The translations under genes and the position numbers were made by a program. Of a stretch of DNA of 64,000 nt, positions 18,751 to 27,871 are shown in pieces. The DNA is from Myxococcales bacterium (GTDB lineage: Bacteria; Myxococcota_A; Polyangia; Polyangiales; Polyangiaceae). Positions within the stretch are counted from its first letter, which is position 1, and every line of letters starts with the position of its first letter. The notes beneath the pieces were generated by a model. It was not told where the DNA came from and made no database searches. It saw only the letters and a list, made by a program, of their open reading frames with translations. The stretch lies in NCBI GenBank assembly GCA_016703425.1, contig JADJCA010000013.1, positions 124,001 to 188,000 of the forward strand, read 5' to 3'.

Positions 18751-19844
18751 GGCGCGTCGCGTTGGGCGCTTGCGCCCTGCTCCTCGTCGCTTGCGGCGCA
18801 GGGCAACGCCCGGCGACGCCGGCCCTTGAGGCCGCCTCGCGACTTCGGCAGTCACCGGCGATCCGGGACGCGGAACGGGTGGCGCCCCAGCTCGTCGCGC
18901 TCGCCGACATCGAGCAGAAGAAGGCCGACGAAGCGGCCGGCGAAGGCGACCTCGCGAGCGCGGAGATCTACGCGGCCCGCGCCGCCGCCCTCCTCGACCG
19001 CGCCGTCGCGACTACGCGCCTGCTCCGCGCCGAGGCTCAGGAGCGCGAGGCTCGCGCGAAGGCCGAACACGCGGCGGCGGAGCTCAAGGAGCTCCTGCTG
19101 GAGCGCGCGGCGCGCGTTCGAGACAACACGGCCCTCGAAAAGAAGATCGCCATCGCGAAAGAGCTCGAACAACCCAAGGCGACGAGCCCCGCGGACCCAA
19201 AGCGCGAAGCGGCTCGCCGCGTGGCCGCCGACTCGCTGCGAACGGAGGCGCAGCTCCTTTGCGGCGCCGCGCGACTCCTCGCAAAGGCGGATGCGACGCC
19301 GGCCCTCGAAGCAGCGGAGAAGCTGCTCTCCGAGCCTCTGGCGAAGGAGGGCGGTCCCGCCATCGACCTCGCCACGCGGGCGCGCGCCGCCTGCCTCGAC
19401 GCGTTGACCAAAGGTCGTCGCGGCACCAGCGCCGCTCCCGCCGAGCAGCCCGACGTGTTCCTCACGGAGCTCGGCGCCGCCGGCAGCGACGTCGTGCGCG
19501 ACGAGCGCGGTGTTGTGGTGACGTTGCGCGAGGTCTTCGACTCGAAAGAGGCGCGGCTCACGCCGAGCGCCGACAAATCCCTCGCCGACTTGGGCCGCGT
19601 TTGGAAGACGCACCCGTCGTTCCGCATTCAAGTCGCCGTCCACGACGCCGCCAAGACGACGGACGCGAGCGGCGCTCGCGGAGCGCTCGTGGCGGCGGCG
19701 CTCGCCAAGGCCAGTGACTTTTCTGTGAACCAGGTCAACGTGGTGCACGCGGGCACGAAGCTTCCCGTGGTCGACCCGGCGAGCGCCAAGCTCCGACCGC
19801 GCAACGCGCGCGTGGAAGTGGTCTTTGTGGCGGCCGCCCCCTGA
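18747..19844 (+). CDS. lipoprotein with DUF4398-like helical region and OmpA-like C-terminus
   Basis: The 365-aa protein starts at GTG 18747 with GGAGG 6 bases upstream and overlaps the previous stop. It has a lipobox (LLLVACG, Cys16). Residues 25-150 are a long Ala/Glu/Arg helical segment of the DUF4398 kind (VALADIEQKKADEAAGEG, SAEIYAARAAALLDRA). The C-terminal 110 residues resemble an OmpA domain (VVVTLREVFDSKEARLTPSADKSLADLGRVW, ending LRPRNARVEVVFV). The NxxLSxxRA peptidoglycan motif is degenerate, so wall binding is doubtful. It is probably an outer-membrane lipoprotein linking to the wall or to the coiled-coil partner upstream. Converges on the response regulator gene. Confidence 0.75.
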   Translation: MRRVALGACALLLVACGAGQRPATPALEAASRLRQSPAIRDAERVAPQLVALADIEQKKADEAAGEGDLASAEIYAARAAALLDRAVATTRLLRAEAQEREARAKAEHAAAELKELLLERAARVRDNTALEKKIAIAKELEQPKATSPADPKREAARRVAADSLRTEAQLLCGAARLLAKADATPALEAAEKLLSEPLAKEGGPAIDLATRARAACLDALTKGRRGTSAAPAEQPDVFLTELGAAGSDVVRDERGVVVTLREVFDSKEARLTPSADKSLADLGRVWKTHPSFRIQVAVHDAAKTTDASGARGALVAAALAKASDFSVNQVNVVHAGTKLPVVDPASAKLRPRNARVEVVFVAAAP

Positions 19845-19867
19845 GCCGCTCCTCCCCTGCATAACGC

Positions 19868-20560
19868 CTACATGACGAGCTTGTACCCGTAACCGTAGAC
19901 CGTGAGGATGTGCGCCGGCTTGTCGGGATAAGGCTCGACCTTGCGGCGCAACTTCACGATGAAGTTGTCGACGGTGCGGTTCGAGGGCGCTGCATCGAGG
20001 CCCCATATCTTCGACAAGATCTCGTCGCGGCTGACGGGCTGCCCCGCCCGCTCCACGAGAAGGCGCATGAGCTCGACCTCGTAGAACGAGAGCTGCGACT
20101 CCTCGCCGTCGCGCTGGACCGTGTGCGCGGTGAAGTTGAGGACCGCGGCGCCCACGTTCACGAGCTCGGGAGCCGCCGTCGCCGCCCGCGCGGCGCGACG
20201 GAAGATGGCCCTTAGCCGCGCGATGAGCTCGTTCACGCTGAACGGCTTGGTCACGTAGTCGTCGGCGCCGGCGTCGAGTCCTCGAATCTTGTCGGGCTCG
20301 CTAGAGCGTGCCGTCAGCATGATGATCGGCACGAAGGGCGAGACGCGACGAATCTCCTCACACACGGCGTAGCCGTTCATGTCGGGGAGCATGAGGTCGA
20401 GAATGACCGCGTCGGGTGCTTCGGCGCGCGCCGCCTGTGCCCCTTCCTTGCCGCGTTCCGCCGAGACGACGCGAAAGCCCTCGAACTCGAGGGCATCACG
20501 CAGTCCCATCACGATGTGGGGCTCGTCGTCGATGACGAGGATCGTCTTCTTCTGCGTCAC
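19868..20560 (-). CDS. OmpR/PhoB-family response regulator
   Basis: The 230-aa protein has a receiver domain (residues 1-120) with acidic pocket Asp11/Asp12, phosphoacceptor Asp55 in VILDLMLPD, Thr in MLTARS and Lys105 in DDYVTKPFS. A winged-helix DNA-binding domain follows (LSFYEVELMRLLVERAGQPVSRDEIL, VDNFIVKLRRKVEP, ILTVYGYGYKLVM). Start is GTG 20560. No histidine kinase gene is adjacent, so it is an orphan here. It lies 69 bases downstream of the start of nothing else on this strand; the VWA lipoprotein gene ends 69 bases upstream of its start. Targets unknown. Confidence 0.94.
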   Translation of the reverse strand: MTQKKTILVIDDEPHIVMGLRDALEFEGFRVVSAERGKEGAQAARAEAPDAVILDLMLPDMNGYAVCEEIRRVSPFVPIIMLTARSSEPDKIRGLDAGADDYVTKPFSVNELIARLRAIFRRAARAATAAPELVNVGAAVLNFTAHTVQRDGEESQLSFYEVELMRLLVERAGQPVSRDEILSKIWGLDAAPSNRTVDNFIVKLRRKVEPYPDKPAHILTVYGYGYKLVM

Positions 20561-20629
20561 GGTGCACCAAAAGCAAACGAGCGCGCGAGCTCTTGGCCCG
20601 CGCGCCCACTTACACGACCCGGCCGCTGC

Positions 20630-22885
20630 CTACTTGGCCCCGGCGTCGCTCTCGTTGGACTTGATGCACTGGAGGCTGACGCGAGCGCCAACGGGGTTAC
20701 CAAGCTCGGAGAACTTGATGGCTTGCGGGCACGTGCCGCCAGCGGCAGCGCCCGTCAGGTAACACCAGCCGACCTCGGGGGTCTTCTCGCAGGAGTTGCC
20801 GGAGAACTTCGCCGGAAGGATCTGCGGCGCTTCGCAGACGACGTTTTTGTCGGCTTCGGCGCCGAGCTCCGCGCGCTGCGCTTCGCGGAACTTCTCGAGG
20901 ATCTTCGGATCCGGCTTCTTGAGGCCCTTGGACTCACACGTCACGCCGGCCTCCTGGAAGGACTCGAGGATGAGGCACGAGACCTTGCCGTCCTGGTCTT
21001 GCGAGAGCTTGTCCGGGAGGCACTGCGACGCGAGCGAGTTCTTGAGGCGGTCGACGATGGCGCGAACCGCGGGACGGTAGCCGTAATACGGCGTGCTCTT
21101 GTCCTTCGGCTCCGGCGGGCAGATGGAGGCGACGATCGACTGATCGCCAAGGGCCTTCGCGACAGCGAGCTCGCTGATGGTCGGGTACGCCTTACCCTTC
21201 GTCTGCGTCTTGCTGCCAGCGGCCTGGCAGAGCGGCGAGTCGGTCGGGTCGGAGCAGTCGCAGAAGTCGCGGAGGTCAGGCTGCGAGCAGTCCTTCGGGC
21301 TCGGCAACGTGAAGGTGCAGGCGTACTGCAGGTCCTTGTTGGCCGTGTTCCACTCGCGCGTGTGGGCTTCGTCGGCGCCGGCGCTCGGGCGCGGCGTGAT
21401 CGACTCCTGCATGAGCGGGTGTTGCCCCGCGAAGTCGTACTTGAAGGGGTCGTTGCCGAGAAGGAGCGTCCAGTCGGCGGCGCCGAGGCGATCCTTGAAC
21501 TTGCGGCCCTGGTAGTTGGAGCTCAGGTTGGTCTGGTCTTCCGTGAGGAGCTGCCAGGGGACGCCGCCGATGATGGCGAAGTACACGAGGTCGCTCGTGC
21601 GGGGACCGGCGGTCAAGGCGCAGAGCTCTTGGCCCGGTTCCGACGGCAGGTTCGCCGAGAAGAGCGGGTTCAGGCAGGTCGCCTTGTCGGCGTCGTTGCC
21701 GATGTAGCGGAGGTCAGCGGCGTATTCGTTGTCGCGATTCGGAACGCGGCGCTCCTTGAGGCCGCGGACGTAGCGCTCGATGGGGAAGCGCGGGTCGATG
21801 CCGAAGCGCTGCTTCATGTGGAAGAAGCGGACGTTCGGGTGATCGTTGGTCTCGTCGAGCTGCTTGGCGCAGCCCGGGTCGCCGCTGGCGGCCGAGAGGT
21901 AGCAGGACTTGCACGCATCGCTGGCGGGATCCGTGTCGCAGGCTTGCGTGCCCGGGCGAACGCGCTTGCCGTCGCTGAAGAACCAGCCGCGGCCGCCGAA
22001 GGCCGTGGGCGCCACCGTCGACTCGTTCTCGTCGGTCACCATGATGACGGCCACGAGCGAGTCGGGGCGGAGGAAGTCGCGGCGCTGCTTCAAGAGCTCG
22101 AAGTCGTAGCCGTCGTATTTGACGACTTCGCCTTCCTTCACGAGCTTGTCGTAGGGGTCCGGCTGCATGAGGAACCGGTACATGCTCTCGAGCTGGGCTT
22201 CGTAGCCGCAGCCGTTTTCCTTCACGCCGATGATGAGGTCCTGGAAGTTCTGGACCATCGCGGCTTGGTCGGTGAAGGGCGTGGCGCCGACCTGGTTCTT
22301 GTCACGCGACTTCGACGCGTTCTTGTCGTTCTGCGGGAGCCACGCCAAGAAGTTCGACGGCGTCGCTTGGCCGACGACCGTCTCGGTCTTTGTCGCGCGG
22401 TTCAAGAGGTGCGCGCGGTCGTCGTTGTGACGGGTCGCTTCGTTGCCGCACTGGTCGCCACCGCGGCCGCCGAGCGACGACGAGATGATGCCGATGTGCA
22501 TGTCGTGGACCGGCGGGAACTCGAGCTTGCCGGCGCTGCAGACGGCTTCGCCGCCCTGCACCTTCGACGGTCCGAGGACCTTCGTCGGATCGTTTTCGTC
22601 GACGCAGTCAGGGCTGAGGAGCCGGGAGATGAGGTCCGGAACGGCTTCCTTGAGCAGCTCCTGCTTGTCGCCCATGGAGGCCGAGTTATCGATGGCAAAG
22701 AGCAAGTCGACCTTGTCGATGGCCGCCTGTCGAACGACCGCCGTGAAGTTGGTCTTCGTGGTCGGCTCGTTCGGTGCGATGGGGCGCGTGATGCAACCGG
22801 ACGCGACGGGACCGAGCCCCAGCGCTGTCACGGCGACCACCGCCGCCTTGATGGCCACTCCGAATCTTGTCGTCGGCTTCTTCAT
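20630..22885 (-). CDS. large VWA-domain lipoprotein
   Basis: The 751-aa protein has a lipoprotein signal (VASGC, Cys31). A von Willebrand A domain begins at KVDLLFAIDNSASM, where Asp66, Ser68 and Ser70 form the DxSxS metal site. The domain is very extended, with inserts containing paired Cys residues (ACDTDPASDACKSC, CDCSDPTDSPLC). Such secreted, Cys-rich VWA lipoproteins are frequent in myxobacteria; their function is mostly unknown but probably adhesive or binding. A 124-bp gap separates it from uvrC upstream. No clear terminator was seen; a CCCC-AAAGT-GGGG hairpin lies at 22903-22918 near the start. Confidence 0.82.
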   Translation of the reverse strand: MKKPTTRFGVAIKAAVVAVTALGLGPVASGCITRPIAPNEPTTKTNFTAVVRQAAIDKVDLLFAIDNSASMGDKQELLKEAVPDLISRLLSPDCVDENDPTKVLGPSKVQGGEAVCSAGKLEFPPVHDMHIGIISSSLGGRGGDQCGNEATRHNDDRAHLLNRATKTETVVGQATPSNFLAWLPQNDKNASKSRDKNQVGATPFTDQAAMVQNFQDLIIGVKENGCGYEAQLESMYRFLMQPDPYDKLVKEGEVVKYDGYDFELLKQRRDFLRPDSLVAVIMVTDENESTVAPTAFGGRGWFFSDGKRVRPGTQACDTDPASDACKSCYLSAASGDPGCAKQLDETNDHPNVRFFHMKQRFGIDPRFPIERYVRGLKERRVPNRDNEYAADLRYIGNDADKATCLNPLFSANLPSEPGQELCALTAGPRTSDLVYFAIIGGVPWQLLTEDQTNLSSNYQGRKFKDRLGAADWTLLLGNDPFKYDFAGQHPLMQESITPRPSAGADEAHTREWNTANKDLQYACTFTLPSPKDCSQPDLRDFCDCSDPTDSPLCQAAGSKTQTKGKAYPTISELAVAKALGDQSIVASICPPEPKDKSTPYYGYRPAVRAIVDRLKNSLASQCLPDKLSQDQDGKVSCLILESFQEAGVTCESKGLKKPDPKILEKFREAQRAELGAEADKNVVCEAPQILPAKFSGNSCEKTPEVGWCYLTGAAAGGTCPQAIKFSELGNPVGARVSLQCIKSNESDAGAK

Positions 22886-23009
22886 GCAAACGCTCCACGG
22901 CTCTCCCCAAAGTGGGGGGGCTCACCACGTAGTCGCGACCGGACGGGCCGCGGCGGCAGCAGTAAAGCACAAGGTAGGCCAGAGATGGGCTAGATCATGC
23001 TCAGGAATT

Positions 23010-25107
23010 TCAGGGGTCTCGCCTAGCCGGCTCGCCAACTATGTTGGCAATGGACCCCTCGGTTGGCTCGTCGGGGGTGTCGAGGGCGGGCGATCGCTGA
23101 GGGAGAGGGAGAGCGCCGAACTTGTTTCGGAGCGCCGTCACGTGGCGGCGCGTCACGCCCTTAACGGCCAGTAGCGTGGGCTCATCGGCGGCGAGGACCG
23201 CGTCAACGGTGCCGAGGGCGCGAAGGAGCGCCTTCTTGGTCTTTGGGCCGAGGCCAGGCACGTCGTCGAGTTGCGAACGAAACCTACGCGCCTTGCCGAG
23301 CTTCTCTCGCGCGCGGTTGGAGAACCGATGGGCCTCGTCGCGGGCCCGAGCGAGGAAGAACAGCGAGGACGTGTTGGCGCGCAAGGGGATCGGATTCTTC
23401 TGCCCCGGCAGGTAGACGCGATCGACCAGCGCGCCCTCCGTCAGGCTCTCGCGCCCTGGCGAGGCCCACGATGGCGAGGCCGTGAAGGCCCAGATCTTTG
23501 GCCGCCGTGAGCGCCACGCCGAGCTGACCGCGGCCACCGTCGACGACGAGCAGGTCGGGCAGATCCCACACGCCGTCGACGCCGTCAGCTCCGTCATGGT
23601 CGGCCTCACGGTCGAGCTCAAGGTCGCCCTCGCGGTCCTTAGACACCGCGGCCTCCGCGGGGAGCGCGTCCTTGCTAACGGCGGCGAGGCCACGACGAAA
23701 GCGGCGAGCAAGGACCTCGTACATCGCCGCGTAGTCGTCTCCCATGGCGGCGAGGCCCTCGGGAACCGTGCGCACATGGAAGGTCCGGTACCGTTTCTTG
23801 TCGGGCACCCCGTCCTTCAGCGCGACGATGGCGCCAACGGTGTCGCCGCCACCCAAGTGCGAGATGTCGACGCACTCGATGCGCCGGGGCAGCGTCGCGA
23901 GGCGGAGCTTCTCTTTGAGCTGCCCGAGGCGCTCGAGGACGTCGTCGCTCGTTCGACGCTTTTCGAAAAACGAGTGGCGAGCGTTCTCGTTGGCGAGCTT
24001 CAAGAGGTCAGCCTTTGAGCCGCGCTTCGGGTGGACGATGGCAACGCGAGCCCGCGCGCCTCGCAGGTCCGACAACCACTCGGCGATGCCTTCGTGCCCC
24101 TCCGGCAAACACGGGACCAGGAGCTCTTGGGGGAGCAATGCGCTCGGCAGGGCGTCGGCGCTCTCGTCATCGGAGACGTGGCGAGCACCATAATGTTGCG
24201 CCACGAAGGCAGCGACGATCTCTTCGTCGGGAATCGCTGCGCTCTGCACCGAAATGGACACGACGTCCCATAGCCGACCCCCGCGAACATTGAGCACCGC
24301 GATCTCTGCTAGCTCCCCCTCCCGGTACAGACCGATGACATCGCGGCTCACGTCGGTGTCGACGTCCACGACGCGCTGGGCTTCGCGCACCTTGTCGATG
24401 GCCGCGAGCTGATCACGGTACACGGCGGCGAGCTCGAACCGCATCGCCCTGGCGGCGCTCTGCATGCGGTCGCCGAGCTCTTGCGTGAGCTCGTCGTGCC
24501 GCCCTTCGAGGAACATGGCGACGGCCTGCACCTGCTCGCCGTACCAAGCCGCGTCCACGTCGTAGACGCAGGGCGCGGGACACCGCTTGATCTGATGTTG
24601 CAGGCACGGCCGGCGCCGCGACGTGAGCTCCGTGTCGCTGCAGGTTCGCAGTTGAAAGTGCTTGTTGATGAGGTGGAGCGTGCGCCGCGCCGCCGTCGCC
24701 GAACGGTAGGGCCCGAAGTAGCGTGCATCGTCCGCGCCGGGGCGACGCACGACCGTGAGGCGCGGCCAGGCGTGCTCGAGACCCAAGCGGATCGAGAGAA
24801 ACTCTTTGTCGTCGCGGAGCTTGACGTTGTAGCGAGGGCGTCGCTCTTTGATGAGCGAGTTCTCGAGGATCGTGGCCTCCTTCTCCGTCGACGTGACGAT
24901 GGTCTCGAGGTCCCCGATGGCGCGGTGCAGGAGCGGGATGAAGGAGCGCGTGTCGCTGGAGCCGCTCTGAAAGTAGCTCCGCACGCGGCTGCGAAGGCTC
25001 TTCGCCTTGCCCACGTAGAGCAGGCCGCCCGCCTTGTCGTGGAAGAGATAGACGCCGGGCTGCGCGGGCAGCGACTCGAGCTTCTCGAGGACGACGTCGG
25101 GGACCAT
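23010..25107 (-). CDS. uvrC: excinuclease ABC subunit C, frameshifted near its C-terminus
   Basis: UvrC makes both incisions in nucleotide-excision repair. The N-terminal GIY-YIG nuclease (PGVYLFHDKAGGLLYVGKAKSL), the UVR segment (DRMQSAARAMRFELAAVYRDQ) and the RNase H-like domain (RIECVDISHLGGGDTVGA, DLLVVDGGRGQL) are intact. After GLAIVGLA, at about 23450-23460, the original frame runs into unrelated sequence to 23284. The expected end continues in the neighbouring frame: RESLTEGALVDRVYLPGQKN, then FFLARARDEAHRF, and HhH motifs VPGLGPKTKKALL and VKGVTRRHVTALR, stopping at 23010. One base too many (or two missing) explains it. A sequencing error or a recent mutation would both fit. Start is ATG 25107 (GTG 25110 just before it). 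Confidence 0.9.
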
Positions 25108-25128
25108 CACCGAGGTCGAGTATAGGAC

Positions 25129-25677
25129 TCAGTCCTCGATGTCGACGACCGTCCCGATGGGGGCGCTCTTTGCGATGAGGTCGATCTCGTCGTCGTCGAC
25201 GGCGATGCAGCCAGCGGTCCAGTCGACGAGCTTGTGCCCAACCTTCCACGGCGCGCCCTTGGGCGGTGCGTGGAGGCCGATGTCACCACCGATGCGGGCG
25301 TCCTTGGGTAAAGCGCCGCTGGCGCGGAGCCGCGCGAAGCGCGCCTTGTCGACCTCGTTGGGGTAGTCGATGCCGAGAAACGTCCGGAACCGCGAGGGCC
25401 CCTTCGACACGATGCGATAGCGGCCCACGGGCGTCACCATGTCGCCTTCGCGAAGCTTGGGTCCAGCGCCGCCGGGCCCGAGCGCCGCCGTCGTGCGGAG
25501 AACGACCTCTTCTTTCGAAAAGAGCGTGACCGTGTGGTCCGCCTTCTTGACGAGGATGCGATCCACCGATGCCGGCTTGGCCGCTCTCTTGCTTTCGCCC
25601 GCGCTCGCCGCCAGCCCCGACCCCGCCGAGATCCCGAGCGCCAGCCCAACGGCGACGGCCGGCCAGGCGCGAGCCAA
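25129..25677 (-). CDS. L,D-transpeptidase (YkuD family), exported
   Basis: The 182-aa protein has a signal sequence (VAVGLALGISAGSGLAASAG) and a YkuD catalytic domain. The active-site region is IGLHAPP (His136) and VDWTAGCIAVDD with nucleophile Cys157. The family forms 3-3 peptidoglycan cross-links or attaches lipoproteins to the wall. The motif before Cys is TAG rather than the usual S-x-G. The start is uncertain: TTG 25677 is the only conventional start in this frame after the preceding stop, and no good ribosome site is seen. It lies inside the apparent 3' part of the DUF4390-like frame, and uvrC starts 21 bases after its stop. Confidence 0.83.
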   Translation of the reverse strand: MARAWPAVAVGLALGISAGSGLAASAGESKRAAKPASVDRILVKKADHTVTLFSKEEVVLRTTAALGPGGAGPKLREGDMVTPVGRYRIVSKGPSRFRTFLGIDYPNEVDKARFARLRASGALPKDARIGGDIGLHAPPKGAPWKVGHKLVDWTAGCIAVDDDEIDLIAKSAPIGTVVDIED

Positions 25678-26170
25678 CGACAGAACCCGCGCGGCGCGCC
25701 CCCCATGCCGTTTGACTCAAGAGCGCGCGATCGACGACGGGGAGGTCTCGGGCTTCGAGGCATTGTCGCATGACACCTTCGACGTTGAGGGCCGCCACGT
25801 CGCGTTCGCCGCCGGGCACCGTGAGGCGAATGCGGTAGACCTCGTCCCACAGGTCGTAGACGACGCGGCATGTCCGCACGCTGAGCGCGATGGGTTCGGT
25901 CCGCCCCTCCTCGAGGACGAAGGCGCGCATCGCCACGACCGTCGGCAGGCCGCTCGAAAGCTTCCGCAGGAAGGTCGCGTCGGCGATGTCGCGATAGGAG
26001 AAGGTGGCGCGGAGGAGCGCCTTGTCCCACGAGAACGACGCCGTCCTTCGCGAGAGCTCGCTGACCGTCAGCGGCTTCTCGGGCTTCTCGGGGCCGTCTG
26101 CGCGTGCCGCTCCGCTCACCGCGAGGAGAGCCGCGAGGACGCCGTGCCGCATGGCGCGACGCGTCGTCAT
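25283..26170 (-). CDS. DUF4390-like exported protein; 3' part suspicious
   Basis: Start ATG 26170 has GAGGTG upstream and overlaps the Omp85 stop (ATGA). A signal peptide ends at ARADG, and residues about 25-155 read as a DUF4390-type domain (ASFSWDKALLRATFSYRDI, LRKLSSGLPTVVAMRAFVLEE, VVYDLWDEVYRIRLTV, LEARDLPVVDRALLSQ). From about 25700 on, this frame runs over the L,D-transpeptidase gene and its product is Arg/Gly-rich shadow sequence. The true protein probably ends near 25700, or the C-terminal portion was lost through a frameshift or deletion. The role is unknown; the context is envelope genes. Confidence 0.6.
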   Translation of the reverse strand: MTTRRAMRHGVLAALLAVSGAARADGPEKPEKPLTVSELSRRTASFSWDKALLRATFSYRDIADATFLRKLSSGLPTVVAMRAFVLEEGRTEPIALSVRTCRVVYDLWDEVYRIRLTVPGGERDVAALNVEGVMRQCLEARDLPVVDRALLSQTAWGARRAGSVVGSRLAGRRRWAGARDLGGVGAGGERGRKQESGQAGIGGSHPRQEGGPHGHALFERRGRSPHDGGARARRRWTQASRRRHGDARGPLSHRVEGALAVPDVSRHRLPQRGRQGALRAAPRQRRFTQGRPHRW

Positions 26171-27795
26171 GGGCCCACCTCGCGACGGAAGGGAATGAGC
26201 CACAAGAGGTTCGACGAGCCGAGCACGAAGCCGCCGGCCGACGTGTCGATGCGGAGGCCGAGGTTGAACGTGAGGTCGACGGGAATGCGCCTGAAGCCCG
26301 CGTAGCCGCGCGGCGGCCTCTTCGCGTCTTCCGCGGTCGTGAGGCCGTAGAGGCCGACCGTTCCGAAGAGATCGACGCCGTACACCGAACGGCGGCCGCG
26401 GTAGAGCGGGACGCGGTATTCGCCGGCGACCTTCGCCGCGTAGGTGCCGTAGCGAACCTCACCGATGAGGTTGTCGAAGAAGTTCGGCGCCGCCCGGCGG
26501 TCAAAGGCGAGGTCGAGCGTTCGGTCCGGGAGGAGATCGGTCAGGTCGCCCACGTAGAACCGTTCGAAGAGCGGTGCGTCGCCGAGGATGGCGCCGGCGA
26601 GGCCCTCTACCCGTACGACGTGAGCCCAAGGCAGCTTCATCCAATGAGAGCCTTGGACCTGAAGCCGTGCGTAGGGGTAGTCGCTGCCGAGCGGCGTCAG
26701 CGACGCCTCGGCTTGCGTGGTCACGTAGACGCCGCGCGTGGGAAGAAACGGCTCGTCCCGCGTGTCGTGGAGGAGCGTGGCTCTCACCGTCGAGAGCAGC
26801 GAGCTGCTCCGTTGAATGCGAAAATCGATGGGCTCGACGTCGAGGCCGCGGCGGTGACTCGCCGCCAGAGGCAGCGTCGCGTCGACGCTCTCGAGACGGT
26901 AGTCGAGGAAGAGCCTCGACGAGGCGCCGACGTCGTGGCCAATGCCAGCCTGACCCCCGAAGCGCTGGTACGAGACGATGGCGAAGTCCTGCGGGCGACC
27001 CGTCGGCGACGTGTCTTCGACCAAGACCTCACGGTTGCCGAAGAAGTCCCGCGCGCGATTGAAGAGCACCTGCGCCTCGACGCTGAAGGCCGAGCCAAAG
27101 ACCTGCGGATCGGCGAAGCGCGACCGAAGGCCGAGTTGGCGATCGGCGACGGCGAGGGCCGCGCCGAGCTTGATGCCCGTGCCCGCGAGGTTGTTCTCCG
27201 AGACGTCGACGCCGCCGTAGGCCGTGAGCGGGCGCGCCGCCCCGTTAGGCTCGGCGTCGGCCGAGAGGCCGAGCCTCACGTCGTTGACGACGATGGTGTT
27301 GCGCTCGACGACGCGCACGACGAGCACGACGTGCTGACGTCGAGAGCCGCGACGCAAGGAGAGCTGCACGTCGCTGAAGAAGCCGGTCCCGAGGAGACGA
27401 AAGCGCGTGAGCTCGAGCTCCCGGTCGTCGACGTCGAGCATGTCGCCGGCGCGAAAGCGGACGAAGCGGAGGATGACGCGGGAGAGCGTCGTGGTGTTGC
27501 CACGAACCTCGACGCCCTCGAGCACGTAGCGGAGGCCCACGCGGCCCGGCGCACGCACGAGGACCGGTTCGCCATCCTCGGGCGGAGCTGGCGCTGGTGG
27601 CGCCGGGGCCACGACAGGCGCCGCAGGAACCACCGGCGGCTCGTCGGGCGGGTCGACCCCCCACGTGCGGAGCGGCGTGCGCACCGGCTCGGCGGCCGCT
27701 GACGCGGCGCGAAGCGTGAGGAGCGCCACGGCGGTCGCTCGAAGGAAGGTGGACAACGCGGCTCTCAAAGGCGGGCGAGGCCCATTGTAGGCCAC
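26167..27795 (-). CDS. Omp85-family outer-membrane barrel protein (BamA/TamA-like)
   Basis: About 542 aa from the proposed GTG start at 27795; TTG 27768 is an alternative. A signal sequence (TFLRATAVALLTLRAASAAAE) is followed by a Pro-rich stretch, one POTRA-like domain (LEGVEVRGNTTTLSRVILRFVRFRAGDML, LLGTGFFSDVQLSLRRG) and a C-terminal surface-antigen barrel with the many Tyr/Arg strands expected. BamA has five POTRA domains, so this is a smaller relative, perhaps for specialised protein or lipid transport. It ends RREVGP rather than in an aromatic residue, because the stop overlaps the next gene (ATGA). Diverges from the aminotransferase gene, with 76 bp for both promoters. Confidence 0.82.
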   Translation of the reverse strand: MAYNGPRPPLRAALSTFLRATAVALLTLRAASAAAEPVRTPLRTWGVDPPDEPPVVPAAPVVAPAPPAPAPPEDGEPVLVRAPGRVGLRYVLEGVEVRGNTTTLSRVILRFVRFRAGDMLDVDDRELELTRFRLLGTGFFSDVQLSLRRGSRRQHVVLVVRVVERNTIVVNDVRLGLSADAEPNGAARPLTAYGGVDVSENNLAGTGIKLGAALAVADRQLGLRSRFADPQVFGSAFSVEAQVLFNRARDFFGNREVLVEDTSPTGRPQDFAIVSYQRFGGQAGIGHDVGASSRLFLDYRLESVDATLPLAASHRRGLDVEPIDFRIQRSSSLLSTVRATLLHDTRDEPFLPTRGVYVTTQAEASLTPLGSDYPYARLQVQGSHWMKLPWAHVVRVEGLAGAILGDAPLFERFYVGDLTDLLPDRTLDLAFDRRAAPNFFDNLIGEVRYGTYAAKVAGEYRVPLYRGRRSVYGVDLFGTVGLYGLTTAEDAKRPPRGYAGFRRIPVDLTFNLGLRIDTSAGGFVLGSSNLLWLIPFRREVGP

Positions 27796-27871
27796 TTTTG
27801 CCTGCCGGCGGGCCCGCCCCGCTGCCCCTTTCGTGATACGAAGGGCCCTTCCGATTCCCGAGGAGAACGCC

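Noticed and set aside
22903..22918. Terminator after uvrC (CCCC-AAAGT-GGGG)
   Set aside because: The stem is only four bases long, lies at the start of the next gene and has no T-run.
20516..22993. Long plus-strand open frame of 825 codons
   Set aside because: It is the antisense shadow of the VWA lipoprotein gene, which has a lipobox and a metal site; the shadow is rich in Arg, Val and Glu and has no motifs.
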